Below, piece by piece: positions 11,945 to 20,696 of a stretch of 64,000 nucleotides of DNA. The notes under the pieces were generated by a model. It did no database searches. It was not told where the DNA came from and saw only the letters and a program-made list of their open reading frames with translations. The number at the start of each line of letters is the position of its first letter. Position 1 is the stretch's first letter. This DNA comes from Burkholderiales bacterium. Its GTDB lineage: Bacteria > Pseudomonadota > Gammaproteobacteria > Burkholderiales > Burkholderiaceae_E. Both the position numbers and the translations under genes were made by a program. Location of the stretch: the NCBI GenBank assembly GCA_003577305.1, contig QEVL01000011.1, forward strand, positions 30,761 to 94,760, read 5' to 3'.

Positions 11945-13287
11945 TGCGGCGCGGCGGGCGTCGCCGCCTGGCCGCCGCGATCGGCGCCTCGGCGGTGCTG
12001 GCTGCCGTGCCCGCCGGCGTGGCAGCCGCGAAGAGCGCGACCGCGCGCGCGCAGCCCGGAACAGCGGGCGCGCGGGCCCCCGGCGATCCGGTCCGGCTGG
12101 CGGTCATCGAGGGCTTCTCCGGCGCCTTCGCCAACGCCGGCGACTCGGTCTGGCGCAATCTCGCGTTCGCGGTCGACCGGGTGAACGCACGCGGCGGCGT
12201 GCGCGTGGGCGCTGCGTGGCGTCCGCTGCAACTGGTGCGGCTCGACAGCCAGGGCCAGGTGGAGGAGGCGATCGCGATGCTGCGCAAGGTCACCGACCAG
12301 CGCATCCCGTTCGTCCTGCAGGGCAACAGCTCGGCGGTCGCGGCCGCGCTGATCGACGCGGTGTCGGCGCACAACGAGCGCGAGCCGGGCAACCGGCTGC
12401 TGTTCCTGAACTACTCGGCGGTCGATCCGTCGCTCACCAACGAGCGCTGCAGCTTCTGGCACTTCCGCTTCGACGCGCATGCCGGAATGCGCATGAGCGC
12501 GCTCGCCGACGCGCTCGCGCAGAACCCGCGCGTGCGCCGCGTCTACCTGCTGAACCAGGACTACAGCTTCGGCAAGCAGGTGGCGAGCCTCGCGCGGCAG
12601 ATGATCGTCGCCAGGCGCCCCGACGTCGAGATCGTGGGCGACGAACTGCATCCGCTCGGCCGGATCAAGGACTTCGTCCCCTATGCCGCCAAGATCAAGG
12701 CGGCCGGCGCCGACACCGTGGTCACCGGCAACTGGGGAAACGACCTCACGTTCCTGGTGCGCGCGGCGCGCGAGGTGGGACTGGCGGCCGACTTCTACAC
12801 CTTCTACGGCAACGGACTGGGCGCGCCGGCGGCGATCGGCGAAGCGGGCGTGGGCCGCGTGCGTGCGGTCGCCGAGTGGCACCCGAATGCCGGCGTGCCC
12901 GCGGCCGAGCGGATCTATCTCGACTTTCGCCGGCAGCTGCGCGACCCGCGCGAGGACTACTTCAACCTGCGCCACGTGGTGATGATCGAGATGCTGGCGG
13001 CGGCTGTCGAGGCGGCCGGCAGCACCGAGGCCGCGGCCGTGGCCCACCGGCTCGAGGGCCTCACGCACCGCGGGCCGCCTTACACCGCGACGATGCGGGC
13101 TGCGGACCACCAGTTGCTGACGCCGCTGTATGTGTCGGTGATGGAGCGCGCAGGCCGGCAGGCCGGCGACGGCGCGCCCGAATACGACCTCGAAGGCAGC
13201 GGGCTGGGCTTTCGCACCGAGCGCTTCGTCGAGCTGCAATCGTCGGTCCTGCCCCATTCCTGCGCGATGCGGCGTCCGGACGGCTGA
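11944..13287 (+). CDS. ABC transporter substrate-binding protein (branched-chain amino acid type)
   Basis: This 447-residue protein is a periplasmic solute receptor of the LivJ/Peripla_BP_6 class. A signal peptide is clear: a basic start (RRGGRRR), then a hydrophobic stretch to about residue 29. The mature part shows the family pattern: [23 protein letters not shown], the NQDYSFGKQ hinge region near residue 200, and [14 protein letters not shown] near 258. Its ATG overlaps the leuA stop (TGATG), so it is probably translated with leuA. No permease or ATPase genes follow. It may be an orphan receptor or serve another Liv system such as the one at 32548-36070. The ligand is unknown. Confidence 0.85.
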   Translation: MRRGGRRRLAAAIGASAVLAAVPAGVAAAKSATARAQPGTAGARAPGDPVRLAVIEGFSGAFANAGDSVWRNLAFAVDRVNARGGVRVGAAWRPLQLVRLDSQGQVEEAIAMLRKVTDQRIPFVLQGNSSAVAAALIDAVSAHNEREPGNRLLFLNYSAVDPSLTNERCSFWHFRFDAHAGMRMSALADALAQNPRVRRVYLLNQDYSFGKQVASLARQMIVARRPDVEIVGDELHPLGRIKDFVPYAAKIKAAGADTVVTGNWGNDLTFLVRAAREVGLAADFYTFYGNGLGAPAAIGEAGVGRVRAVAEWHPNAGVPAAERIYLDFRRQLRDPREDYFNLRHVVMIEMLAAAVEAAGSTEAAAVAHRLEGLTHRGPPYTATMRAADHQLLTPLYVSVMERAGRQAGDGAPEYDLEGSGLGFRTERFVELQSSVLPHSCAMRRPDG

Positions 13288-13300
13288 GCCCGTTTCCGGC

Positions 13301-13306
13301 TATAAT
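13301..13306 (+). promoter_or_regulatory. Perfect -10 box ahead of rpsO
   Basis: TATAAT lies 13 bases after the stop of the binding-protein gene and 110 bases before rpsO. The -35 position (about 13278-13283) is GC-rich and unlike consensus. The transcript would have a leader of roughly 100 bases, as is common before rpsO. Confidence 0.5.
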
Positions 13307-13415
13307 TTTCTGTTTCCGGCCCGCCCGGGCGCTCTTCGAGAGCCGGCGGAGCGGGCAAGCACGGCATCGCAACCCGGCGATGCCGCAAGTCGAAGTCTCT
13401 TCACAGGGGAAACTC

Positions 13416-13685
13416 ATGGCTGTCGCCAACATCGACAAGGCGAAGATCGTCGCCGACTACCAGCGCGGCGCGAAAGACACCGGCTCGCCCGAGGTCCAGG
13501 TCGCGCTGCTCACCGCTCGCATCGTCGAGCTGACCGAGCATTTCAAGGTCCATGCGAAAGACCACCATTCGCGCCGCGGCCTGCTGAAGATGGTCAGCCG
13601 CCGCCGCAAGCTGCTCGATTACCTGAAGGGCACGAACCCTTCGAGCTACAAGGCGCTGATCGAAAGACTCGGTCTGCGCGGCTGA
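13416..13685 (+). CDS. rpsO: 30S ribosomal protein S15
   Basis: S15 binds 16S rRNA early in 30S assembly and forms a bridge to the large subunit. The product is 89 residues, the standard length, with the conserved blocks [22 protein letters not shown] and RRRKLLDYL and the C-terminal LIERLGLR. The start at ATG 13416 is preceded by CAGGGGA. It is followed by an intrinsic terminator and then pnp, the classic rpsO-pnp arrangement of proteobacteria. In E. coli S15 represses its own translation through its leader; I cannot confirm the corresponding fold here. Confidence 0.98.
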   Translation: MAVANIDKAKIVADYQRGAKDTGSPEVQVALLTARIVELTEHFKVHAKDHHSRRGLLKMVSRRRKLLDYLKGTNPSSYKALIERLGLRG

Positions 13686-13698
13686 CAGGACACACCCG

Positions 13699-13732
13699 AA
13701 ACCCGCAAGCGAACCTTGCGGGTTTCTTGTTT
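13699..13732 (+). terminator. Intrinsic terminator between rpsO and pnp
   Basis: An 11-bp perfect stem, AAACCCGCAAG (13699-13709) and CTTGCGGGTTT (13715-13725), with a five-base loop CGAAC is followed by CTTGTTT. It lies 14 bases after the rpsO stop. Incomplete termination and RNase processing here would set the rpsO:pnp ratio, as known in E. coli. Confidence 0.85.
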
Positions 13733-13746
13733 CGAAAGGAATCGAA

Positions 13747-15873
13747 GTGTTCGAAATCGCAAAGAAGACCTTCCAGTGGGGGGGCAATACCGTCACGATC
13801 GAGACCGGCGAGATCGCCCGCCAGGCGTCGGGCGCGGTCGTCGTGAACATGGACGACACCGTGGTGCTGGCCAGCGTCGTGGCGGCGCGCAGCGCCAGGC
13901 CGGGCCAGGACTTCTTCCCGCTCACCGTCGACTACGTCGAGAAGTTCTACGCCGCCGGCCGCATCCCGGGGGGCTTCTTCAAGCGTGAAGGCCGCCCCAC
14001 CGAGCGCGAGATCCTGATCTGCAGGCTGATCGACCGGCCGATCCGTCCGCTGTTCCCCGAAGGCTTCTACAACGAGGTCCAGGTCATCGTCCAGGTGATG
14101 TCGAGCAACCCGGAAGTCGACAGCGACATCCCGGCGATGCTCGGTGCCTCGGCGGCGCTTGCGCTGTCGGGCATCCCGTTCGACGGCCCGATCGGCGCCG
14201 CACGCGTCGGCTACATCGACGGCCGGTACGTGCTCAATCCGAGCGCCACCGAGATGGACAACTCGAAGCTCGACCTGGTCGTGGCCGGCACCGACGCGGC
14301 CGTGCTGATGGTCGAGTCCGAGGCTCACGAATTGCCCGAAGACGTGATGCTCGGCGCGGTGGTCTACGGCCACGAGCAGATGCAGGTCGCGATCAAGGCG
14401 ATCGACGAGCTGGTCGAGATGGCCGGCAAGCCCGCCTGGGACTGGACCCCCGCTCCGAAGAACGAGGGCCTGATCGCCCGCGTGAACGAACTGGCCGAGG
14501 CCGAGATGCGCGCCGCCTACGCGCTGCGCAACAAGCAGCAGCGCATGACGCGCATCGGCGAGATCGAGAAGGCGACGATCGCGAAGATCGTCGAGGACGC
14601 CGCCGCGCACGGCCACCCGCCGCCCGACGCCAACGAGCTGGGCAACATGCTGTTCGACCTGCAGTACCGCATCGTGCGCAGCCAGATCCTCGCGGGCGAG
14701 CCGCGCATCGACGGCCGCGACACGCGCACGGTGCGCCCGATCGCGATCCGCACGAGCGTGATGCCGCGCGCGCACGGTTCGGCGCTGTTCACCCGGGGCG
14801 AAACGCAGGCGATCGTGGTCGCCACGCTGGGCACCTCGCGCGACGAACAGATCATCGATGCGATCACCGGCGAGTACCGCGAGCGCTTCATGTTCAACTA
14901 CAACATGCCGCCGTTCGCCACCGGCGAGACCGGCCGCTTCGGCTCGCCGAAGCGCCGCGAGGTCGGTCACGGCAACCTCGCCAAGCGCGCGATCCGCCCG
15001 CTGCTGCCGGGTGCCGAGGAATTCGCGTACTCGCTGCGCGTGGTCTCCGAGATCACCGAGTCGAACGGCTCGTCGTCGATGGCGTCGGTGTGCGGCGGCT
15101 GCCTCGCGCTGATGGACGCCGGCGTGCCGGTCAAGGCGCACGTGGCCGGCGTGGCGATGGGCCTGATCAAGGAGGGCAGCCGCTTCGCGGTGCTCACCGA
15201 CATCCTGGGTGACGAGGATCACCTCGGCGACATGGACTTCAAGGTGGCCGGCACCACTGCGGGCATCACCGCGCTGCAGATGGACATCAAGATCCAGGGC
15301 ATCACGAAGGAGATCATGCAGGTCGCGCTCGCGCAGGCGCGCGAAGGCCGCATGCACATCCTGGGGCTGATGCAGTCGGCGATCGGCGGCGCGCGCGAGG
15401 AACTGTCGGACTTCGCGCCGCGCATGTACACCATGAAGATCAACCCGGAGCGCATCCGCGACGTGATCGGCAAGGGTGGCGCGACGATCCGCCAGATCAC
15501 CGAGACCACCGGCACGCAGATCGACATCAAGGACGACGGCTCGATCACGATTGCCGCGGTCGACGGCGCAGCCGCCAAGCGCGCGCAGAAGATCATCGAA
15601 GACCTCACCGCCGAGGTCGAGATCGGGCGCATCTACGAAGGCACGGTGCTGAAGATCCTCGACTTCGGTGCGATCGTCCAGGTGATGCCGGGTCGCGACG
15701 GGCTGCTGCACGTCTCGCAGATCGCCAACGAGCGCGTCAACCAGGTCTCCGACTACGTGAAGGAAGGCCAGGTGGTTCGCGTCAAGGTGATCGAGGCCGA
15801 CGACAAGGGCCGCCTGCGCCTGTCGATGAAGGCGGTCACCGCCGAGGAAGCCGCCGCGCAGTCGGCGAGCTGA
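13747..15873 (+). CDS. pnp: Polyribonucleotide nucleotidyltransferase (PNPase)
   Basis: PNPase degrades RNA 3' to 5' by phosphorolysis and is part of the degradosome. The 708-residue protein has two RNase PH core domains (first to about residue 140, second about 310-540), the family motif [17 protein letters not shown], a KH domain ([15 protein letters not shown] near 563-577) and a C-terminal S1 domain ([16 protein letters not shown]). It begins with GTG at 13747, placed six bases after GAAAGGA; no upstream ATG fits. The gene lies 61 bases after rpsO with a terminator between them. Confidence 0.98.
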   Translation: MFEIAKKTFQWGGNTVTIETGEIARQASGAVVVNMDDTVVLASVVAARSARPGQDFFPLTVDYVEKFYAAGRIPGGFFKREGRPTEREILICRLIDRPIRPLFPEGFYNEVQVIVQVMSSNPEVDSDIPAMLGASAALALSGIPFDGPIGAARVGYIDGRYVLNPSATEMDNSKLDLVVAGTDAAVLMVESEAHELPEDVMLGAVVYGHEQMQVAIKAIDELVEMAGKPAWDWTPAPKNEGLIARVNELAEAEMRAAYALRNKQQRMTRIGEIEKATIAKIVEDAAAHGHPPPDANELGNMLFDLQYRIVRSQILAGEPRIDGRDTRTVRPIAIRTSVMPRAHGSALFTRGETQAIVVATLGTSRDEQIIDAITGEYRERFMFNYNMPPFATGETGRFGSPKRREVGHGNLAKRAIRPLLPGAEEFAYSLRVVSEITESNGSSSMASVCGGCLALMDAGVPVKAHVAGVAMGLIKEGSRFAVLTDILGDEDHLGDMDFKVAGTTAGITALQMDIKIQGITKEIMQVALAQAREGRMHILGLMQSAIGGAREELSDFAPRMYTMKINPERIRDVIGKGGATIRQITETTGTQIDIKDDGSITIAAVDGAAAKRAQKIIEDLTAEVEIGRIYEGTVLKILDFGAIVQVMPGRDGLLHVSQIANERVNQVSDYVKEGQVVRVKVIEADDKGRLRLSMKAVTAEEAAAQSAS

Positions 15874-15874
15874 A

Positions 15875-15889
15875 CCGGCCTCAGGCCGG
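15875..15889. terminator. Short palindrome at convergent gene ends
   Basis: CCGGCC-TCA-GGCCGG lies between the pnp stop and the Nudix gene and includes the latter's stop codon. It could act as a bidirectional hairpin terminator but lacks a T-run. Confidence 0.4.
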
Positions 15890-17539
15890 CTCCCAGCGCG
15901 ACGACCGCTCGTCCAGGGTCGCGCGTTTCTCGTCGCGCAGCTTGAGCAGATGCGCGGTGAGCGAGCGTGTCGCCACCGGGTGCAGGATCGGGTCGACGTC
16001 GTCGTAGGCGAGCTTCACCAGTTCGGCGATCGTACCCCCGCCCAGGCGATCGAGCGCCTCGACCACCTTGGCCTCGCGCGCCATGCGGTGCGCGATCAGC
16101 CGCGCGATCTCGGTCTTCGCGCGTGCGATCGCGTGGCCGTGCGCCGGCAGGATGTACTCGAACGGCTCGGCGGCGAGCCGCTCGAGCGACGCCACGTAGG
16201 CGCGCATGTCGCCGTCGGGCGGGTCGATCACGGTGGTCGAGCCGTTCAGGATGTGATCGCCGGAAAACAGCAGGCCATCTTCCTCGAGCAGCAGGCACAC
16301 GTGATGCCCGGTGTGGCCCGGCGTGTGCAGCACCCGCAGCGTGGAGTCGCCCACGCGCAGGCGTTCGCCGTCTTCGAGTTCCTCGTCGGGCGTGAAGGCC
16401 CAGGCGGGATTGAAATGCGGGCCGCTGCGCCGCCCGACGATCCGCGCACCGGTACGCCGCTGCAGCGGGGCGGCGCCGGGCGCGTGATCGGGGTGCGCGT
16501 GCGTGCACACGATCGTCTTCAGTCCGTCGCCGACGAAAGCGGCGATGCGCTCGATGTGCGCGGGGTCGTCGGGACCCGGGTCGATCACCAGCCAGTCGCC
16601 CGGGGCGCCGACCAGGTAAGTGTTGGTGCCCGGTCCGGTCATCCGGCCCGGATTCGGCGCAGTCAACCGGTGCACGTGCCGCAGCAGCGGCACCGCGCGC
16701 TCGGATTGCCAGTCGAGTGAATGCTCGACGTTGCTGCCGTCCGGGCTGACCAGTTCCAGTTCGCCGAAAGGAAGGTCTTCGTCGCCGAAACGCTCGATGC
16801 GCCCGCGCAGGCGCCCGCCACGCGAGGTGGAGATCTTCACCTGCCGCTGTGCCGCCGTGTGGTCGATGATCTCGTCGACGCTGCCGAAACCCTGCAACCG
16901 GCGCAGCGTGTGCAGCGTCGGAAACATCAGCTCGAAGCCGCCTTCGGCGTAGCGGGCGAGGCCCTCGGCCGGCGTCACCCAGGTGGGTTCGAACTGCTCG
17001 CACTCGTCGGCGATCGGCTCCTGGTGCTCGGGCATGCGGGCGACGAAGAAGCGCGCGTCGAAGCGTTTCGGCAGGTCGCCGTCGGTGATCCAGCGGCTCA
17101 GCCAGTGAAGCTCGTCGAGCGCCAGGCGCAGCCCATGTGCGGAGATCTGTCCCAGCAGGTCGGCATCGTCCCGGCGATCGAGCCGGCGCGCGAGCGCCGC
17201 GAGCGATGCCGCGTCGCCGCGTCCGCGAGCGAGCAGGATGCCGAGTTCCTCGAATGCCTCGCGCACCGCGGCGGTTGCATACGACAGGAGCACCTCGTCC
17301 TGGTCGCGGCGAGCGCGGGCGAGCTCGCGCGCCAGTGGCGAGGCGTCGCGGGGATCGACCACTCCGCCCGGAAAGACGTAGGCGCCGGGACCGAAACTGG
17401 CCGTCGCCGAGCGCCGCGTCATCAGCACCTGCGGGCCATCACCGGTGTCGCGCAGCAGCAGGATCGTGGCCGCGGGGCGAGGGGTGACCGGCGCGCGCCA
17501 GGCGCGCAGCCGCTTCTCCGGGCGAATGGTCGTCGTCAC
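15881..17539 (-). CDS. Nudix hydrolase-metallo-beta-lactamase fusion protein
   Basis: One 552-residue chain joins two hydrolase domains. Residues about 20-230 are Nudix-like: PGGVVDP begins the box and REAFEELGIL ends it, but about 30 extra residues separate the two halves, as in the NUDT19-type subfamily that acts on CoA or CoA esters. Residues about 265-480 are a metallo-beta-lactamase fold with the metal motif THAHPDHAPG, later HTPGHTGHH and FSGDHILNG, closest in style to LACTB2-like hydrolases. The C-terminal 70 residues look like the winged-helix extension of that family. It is last in a minus-strand operon with an enoyl-CoA hydratase and a multifunctional beta-oxidation enzyme, so acyl-CoA or CoA turnover is a reasonable guess. 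Confidence 0.85.
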   Translation of the reverse strand: MTTTIRPEKRLRAWRAPVTPRPAATILLLRDTGDGPQVLMTRRSATASFGPGAYVFPGGVVDPRDASPLARELARARRDQDEVLLSYATAAVREAFEELGILLARGRGDAASLAALARRLDRRDDADLLGQISAHGLRLALDELHWLSRWITDGDLPKRFDARFFVARMPEHQEPIADECEQFEPTWVTPAEGLARYAEGGFELMFPTLHTLRRLQGFGSVDEIIDHTAAQRQVKISTSRGGRLRGRIERFGDEDLPFGELELVSPDGSNVEHSLDWQSERAVPLLRHVHRLTAPNPGRMTGPGTNTYLVGAPGDWLVIDPGPDDPAHIERIAAFVGDGLKTIVCTHAHPDHAPGAAPLQRRTGARIVGRRSGPHFNPAWAFTPDEELEDGERLRVGDSTLRVLHTPGHTGHHVCLLLEEDGLLFSGDHILNGSTTVIDPPDGDMRAYVASLERLAAEPFEYILPAHGHAIARAKTEIARLIAHRMAREAKVVEALDRLGGGTIAELVKLAYDDVDPILHPVATRSLTAHLLKLRDEKRATLDERSSRWEPA

Positions 17540-17560
17540 GGGCAGGGCTTCTCGATGAAT

Positions 17561-18367
17561 TCAGTCCGCTGCACCATGGCGGCCCGCTCCTGCGGCGAAC
17601 CGCGCGGCGCCGGCCATGGCTTCATCGCCGGCGAGCGTGCGCATTCCGAGCGCGAATTCGTTGGCGAGTGCCGCGTCGAGCGTCAAGCCGGACTGCTCAT
17701 AGGTGGAGCGCCGGTCGCTGCGCAGGCAGGCCTGGGGCAGTGCGGCCAACTCGTGCGCCAGAGCGATTGCGGCGGCGCGCGCCTGGCCTTCGGGCACGAC
17801 CCGGTTGGCCAGGCCGATGCGCAGCGCTTCGTCGGCCTTCACCGGCCGCCCGGTGAGGATCAGGTCGAGCGCGTGCGACAGTCCGATCAGCCGGGGCAAG
17901 CGCACCGTACCGCCGTCGATCAACGGCACGCCGAAGCGCCGGCAGAAGACGCCGAGCGTCGCCGACGCCTCCACGACGCGCAGGTCGCACCACAACGCGA
18001 GTTCCAGGCCGCCGGCGACCGCGAAGCCCGAGATCGCTGCGATCACCGGCTTCGACAGCAGCATCCGGCTCGGCCCCATCGGGCCGTCCCCGGCGGGTTC
18101 GAGCCGGTTGCGGCGGCTCGCGTCGGCCAGCGCCTTCAGATCGGCGCCGGCGCAGAAGTGACCGTGCGCTCCATGAAAGACCGCGACGCTGCGTGCGGAG
18201 TCGGCATCGAATCGCGCGAACGCCGATGCGAGCGCTTCGGCGGTTGGGCGGTCGACAGCGTTGCGCGCCTGTGGACGCGCGAGCGTGACGATCGTGACCG
18301 GCCCGTCGTGCTCGACCGTGACTGCATCGTGCTGTCGCTTCGCGGCGCCGGACGAACTGCTTGGCAT
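17561..18367 (-). CDS. Enoyl-CoA hydratase/isomerase family protein
   Basis: This crotonase-fold protein (268 residues) acts on acyl-CoA thioesters in the cytoplasm. The oxyanion-hole segments are visible: HFCAGADLKAL near residue 70 and AISGFAVAGGLELALWCD near 117-134. The glutamate after GGLE is present (GGLELAL), but the second catalytic acid position reads FGVPLIDGGTV rather than the usual GxxPxxGG, so activity class is uncertain. ATG 18367 has GGAG upstream and follows the multifunctional enzyme by 14 bases; the Nudix fusion follows after 21 bases. The three genes most likely form one operon for beta-oxidation. Confidence 0.88.
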   Translation of the reverse strand: MPSSSSGAAKRQHDAVTVEHDGPVTIVTLARPQARNAVDRPTAEALASAFARFDADSARSVAVFHGAHGHFCAGADLKALADASRRNRLEPAGDGPMGPSRMLLSKPVIAAISGFAVAGGLELALWCDLRVVEASATLGVFCRRFGVPLIDGGTVRLPRLIGLSHALDLILTGRPVKADEALRIGLANRVVPEGQARAAAIALAHELAALPQACLRSDRRSTYEQSGLTLDAALANEFALGMRTLAGDEAMAGAARFAAGAGRHGAAD

Positions 18368-18381
18368 CGCGTTCCCGTCTC

Positions 18382-20613
18382 CTACAGCGGCGTGTCGTCG
18401 GCGGCGTGCTTCGTCAGGAGTTCCGGAGGCGCGAAGCGTTCGCCATGGCGTTGGGCGAGTTCCTGCGCGCGCGCGGCGAAAGCGCGCGCACCGACGTGGT
18501 TGACGAACTGGATCGTGCCGCCCGTCCAGGCAGGAAAGCCCCAGCCGAAGATCGAACCGATGTTGGCGTCGCGCGTCGATTCGAGCACGCCCTCCTGCAG
18601 GCAGCGGATCGTCTCGATCGCCTGTGCGTAGAGCAGGCGGTCCTTGATGTCCTCGAAGGGGATCGATCGGCCGCCGCGCTCGAACACGCTCAGGCCCGGC
18701 CACAGCGTCTTCTCGCCGTGCTTCGGATAGTCGTAGAAGCCGCCGCCGTGCGCACGGCCCATCCGCCCGAAGCCGTGGGCCATCTTCTCGAGCACGTAGA
18801 CCGCCGACTCGGGAACGCGGCGGCTCTTCACCTTGTGGGCGTGCCGATGTCCGTGTCCATGGTCGTGCCCGTGCTCATGTTCGTGGCCGCAGGCATGGTC
18901 GTGCGCGTGGTGCTCGTGTCGCTCGCGCTCCAGGTCGGCGAGTTCCTGGTGAAGCACGTCGTCGGCGAGCTTGAGCGACACTTCGTCGAGTACCGCAAGC
19001 GGCCCGACCGGCATCCCGATCTGCCAGGCGGCGTTTTCGACCACTGCGGCAGGCACGCCTTCGCCGAGCAGCGCCATTCCCTCGTTGACGAAAGTGCCGA
19101 ACACGCGGCTCGTGTAGAAGCCGCGCGCATCGTTGACGACGATCGGCGTCTTGCCGATCTGCAGCACGAAATCGAACGCCTTCGCGAGCGTCTCGATCGA
19201 GGTGCGCTCGCCCTTGATGATCTCCACGAGCTGCATGCGGTCGACCGGCGAGAAGAAGTGCAGGCCGATGAACTGCTCCGGGCGCGCGGACGCCTCGGCC
19301 AGCCCGGTGATCGGCAGCGTGGAGGTGTTCGACGCGACCACCGCGCCGGCGTCGAGCACCGCCTCGGCCTCGCGCGTCACCTGCGCCTTCGTCTCGCGGT
19401 TCTCGAATACCGCCTCGATCACCAGGTCGCAGTCCGAGAGATCGGCGACGTCGGCGCTGGGCGTGATCGCCGCGAGCACCTTGTCGGCGTCGGCCGCCGA
19501 GCTGCGTCCCTTCTCGACCCGACCCGCGAGCAGCCGGGCGGAGTACGCCTTGCCCTGCTCGGCCTTCGCCAGGTCGAGGTCTTTGAGCACGCACGGCACG
19601 CCGCGGCTCGCGCACGCCCATGCGATGCCGGCGCCCATCATTCCGGCTCCGAGGATGCCGACGCGCCTGGCGCGCCAGCGCGGCGGGCCGATCGGCCGGC
19701 TCTTGCCGGCCTTCACCTCGTTCAGCTGGAAGAACAGCGTTCCGATCATGTTCTTCGCGACCTGGCCGGTGACGAGCCGGGTCATGTGGCGCGACTCGAT
19801 GCGCATCGCGGTGTCGAAGTCGACCTGCGCGCTCTCGACCGCGGCGGCGAGAATCGCCTCGGGTGCCGGGAAGTTGCCGCGCGTCTGCTGGAGAAGAAGG
19901 GCCGGCGCGATCGGAAGCACGGCCGCCACCGCAGGGCTCGACGGGGTGCCGCCGGGAATCCTGTGCCCGGGATTGTCCCATGGCTGGCGCGCGTCGGGAT
20001 GTGCGTCGATCCAGGCCAGCGCGCTCGCGAGCAGTTCGTCGCGATCGCGGGCCAGGCCGTCGACGAGACCCATGGATCGCGCTTTGGCGGGCGCGACGCG
20101 GCGTCCCTCGGTGAGGAAGGGGAGCGCTGCCTGAAGACCGAGCAGGCGCACCGTTTTCACGACTCCCCCGGCTCCCGGCAGCAGGCCCAGCGTCACCTCG
20201 GGAAAGCCGATCTCGATCGAAGGGTCGTCGATGCACAGTCGCGCGTGGCACGACAGGGCGATCTCCAGGCCGCCACCGAGCGCGCTGCCGTTGAGCGCGG
20301 CGACCACCGGGCGGCCCAGCTTCTCGATGCGGCGCAGGCAGGCCTTCATCGCTTCGAGTTCGCGAAAGAACGCCGCGGCGTCTTCGGCGCGCACCGCCAT
20401 CAACGCCTTCAGGTCGCCGCCCGCGAAGAACGTGCGCTTGGCCGAGGCGAAGATCACGCCCCGGATCTGGTCCCGCTCGGCCTCGAGCCGATCGACCACC
20501 TCCCGCAAGTCGGCCTGGAAGGCCGCGTTCATCGTGTTGACCGGCTGGCCGGGGGCATCGAGAAGCAGGGTCACGACGCCGTTGGCGTCCTTCTCGTAGC
20601 GGATGCTGGACAT
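18382..20613 (-). CDS. Multifunctional enoyl-CoA hydratase/3-hydroxyacyl-CoA dehydrogenase with His-rich insert
   Basis: This FadB/FadJ-type alpha subunit (743 residues) hydrates enoyl-CoA and oxidises 3-hydroxyacyl-CoA. The N-terminal crotonase domain (1 to about 200) has FFAGGDLKALM and NGSALGGGLEIAL. The NAD-binding domain starts at GAGMMGAGIAWACA near residue 321, with the catalytic His in LHFFSPVDRMQLVEI. The C-terminal dehydrogenase domains run to the end. The oddity is a tract at residues 566-594 with 14 histidines in 29 positions, lying in the C-terminal dehydrogenase half just before KSRRVPESAVYVLEKM. ATG 20613 has GGAG upstream and gives a normal N terminus (MSSIRYEKDANGVVTLLLD). 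It heads a three-gene operon. Confidence 0.93.
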   Translation of the reverse strand: MSSIRYEKDANGVVTLLLDAPGQPVNTMNAAFQADLREVVDRLEAERDQIRGVIFASAKRTFFAGGDLKALMAVRAEDAAAFFRELEAMKACLRRIEKLGRPVVAALNGSALGGGLEIALSCHARLCIDDPSIEIGFPEVTLGLLPGAGGVVKTVRLLGLQAALPFLTEGRRVAPAKARSMGLVDGLARDRDELLASALAWIDAHPDARQPWDNPGHRIPGGTPSSPAVAAVLPIAPALLLQQTRGNFPAPEAILAAAVESAQVDFDTAMRIESRHMTRLVTGQVAKNMIGTLFFQLNEVKAGKSRPIGPPRWRARRVGILGAGMMGAGIAWACASRGVPCVLKDLDLAKAEQGKAYSARLLAGRVEKGRSSAADADKVLAAITPSADVADLSDCDLVIEAVFENRETKAQVTREAEAVLDAGAVVASNTSTLPITGLAEASARPEQFIGLHFFSPVDRMQLVEIIKGERTSIETLAKAFDFVLQIGKTPIVVNDARGFYTSRVFGTFVNEGMALLGEGVPAAVVENAAWQIGMPVGPLAVLDEVSLKLADDVLHQELADLERERHEHHAHDHACGHEHEHGHDHGHGHRHAHKVKSRRVPESAVYVLEKMAHGFGRMGRAHGGGFYDYPKHGEKTLWPGLSVFERGGRSIPFEDIKDRLLYAQAIETIRCLQEGVLESTRDANIGSIFGWGFPAWTGGTIQFVNHVGARAFAARAQELAQRHGERFAPPELLTKHAADDTPL
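18832..18918 (-). repeat. Histidine-rich tract in the beta-oxidation enzyme
   Basis: These 29 codons encode alternating His with Glu, Asp, Gly, Ala and Arg (for example HEHEHGHDHGHGHRHAHK) plus one Cys. The tract is in frame within an otherwise ordinary enzyme and resembles the metal-binding loops of Ni/Zn chaperones such as HypB, UreE or ZIP/CDF transporters. Short-unit DNA repetition (GTG/CAT-type triplets on the plus strand) suggests growth by slippage. Confidence 0.9.
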
Positions 20614-20651
20614 GCGGTCTCCGGGCGGGCGGAAGTGACTGGAAGCGCCCA

Positions 20652-20657
20652 ATCATA
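20652..20657 (-). promoter_or_regulatory. -10-like box ahead of the beta-oxidation operon
   Basis: Read on the minus strand this is TATGAT, 38 bases before the ATG at 20613 and in a short AT-richer patch between two minus-strand genes. No good -35 is seen upstream. It suggests that the FadB-like operon has its own promoter rather than depending on the signalling gene before it. Confidence 0.4.
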
Positions 20658-20696
20658 AACCGTCGCCGGCGCCGAAGCCGCCGTTGCGGGCCGCGC

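Noticed and set aside
13594..15711. 705-codon minus-strand frame
   Set aside because: Shadow of pnp, which is unmistakable on the plus strand.
18832..18918. His-rich tract as a translation of the wrong frame
   Set aside because: It is in the same frame as the dehydrogenase motifs on both sides, with no stop or shift.
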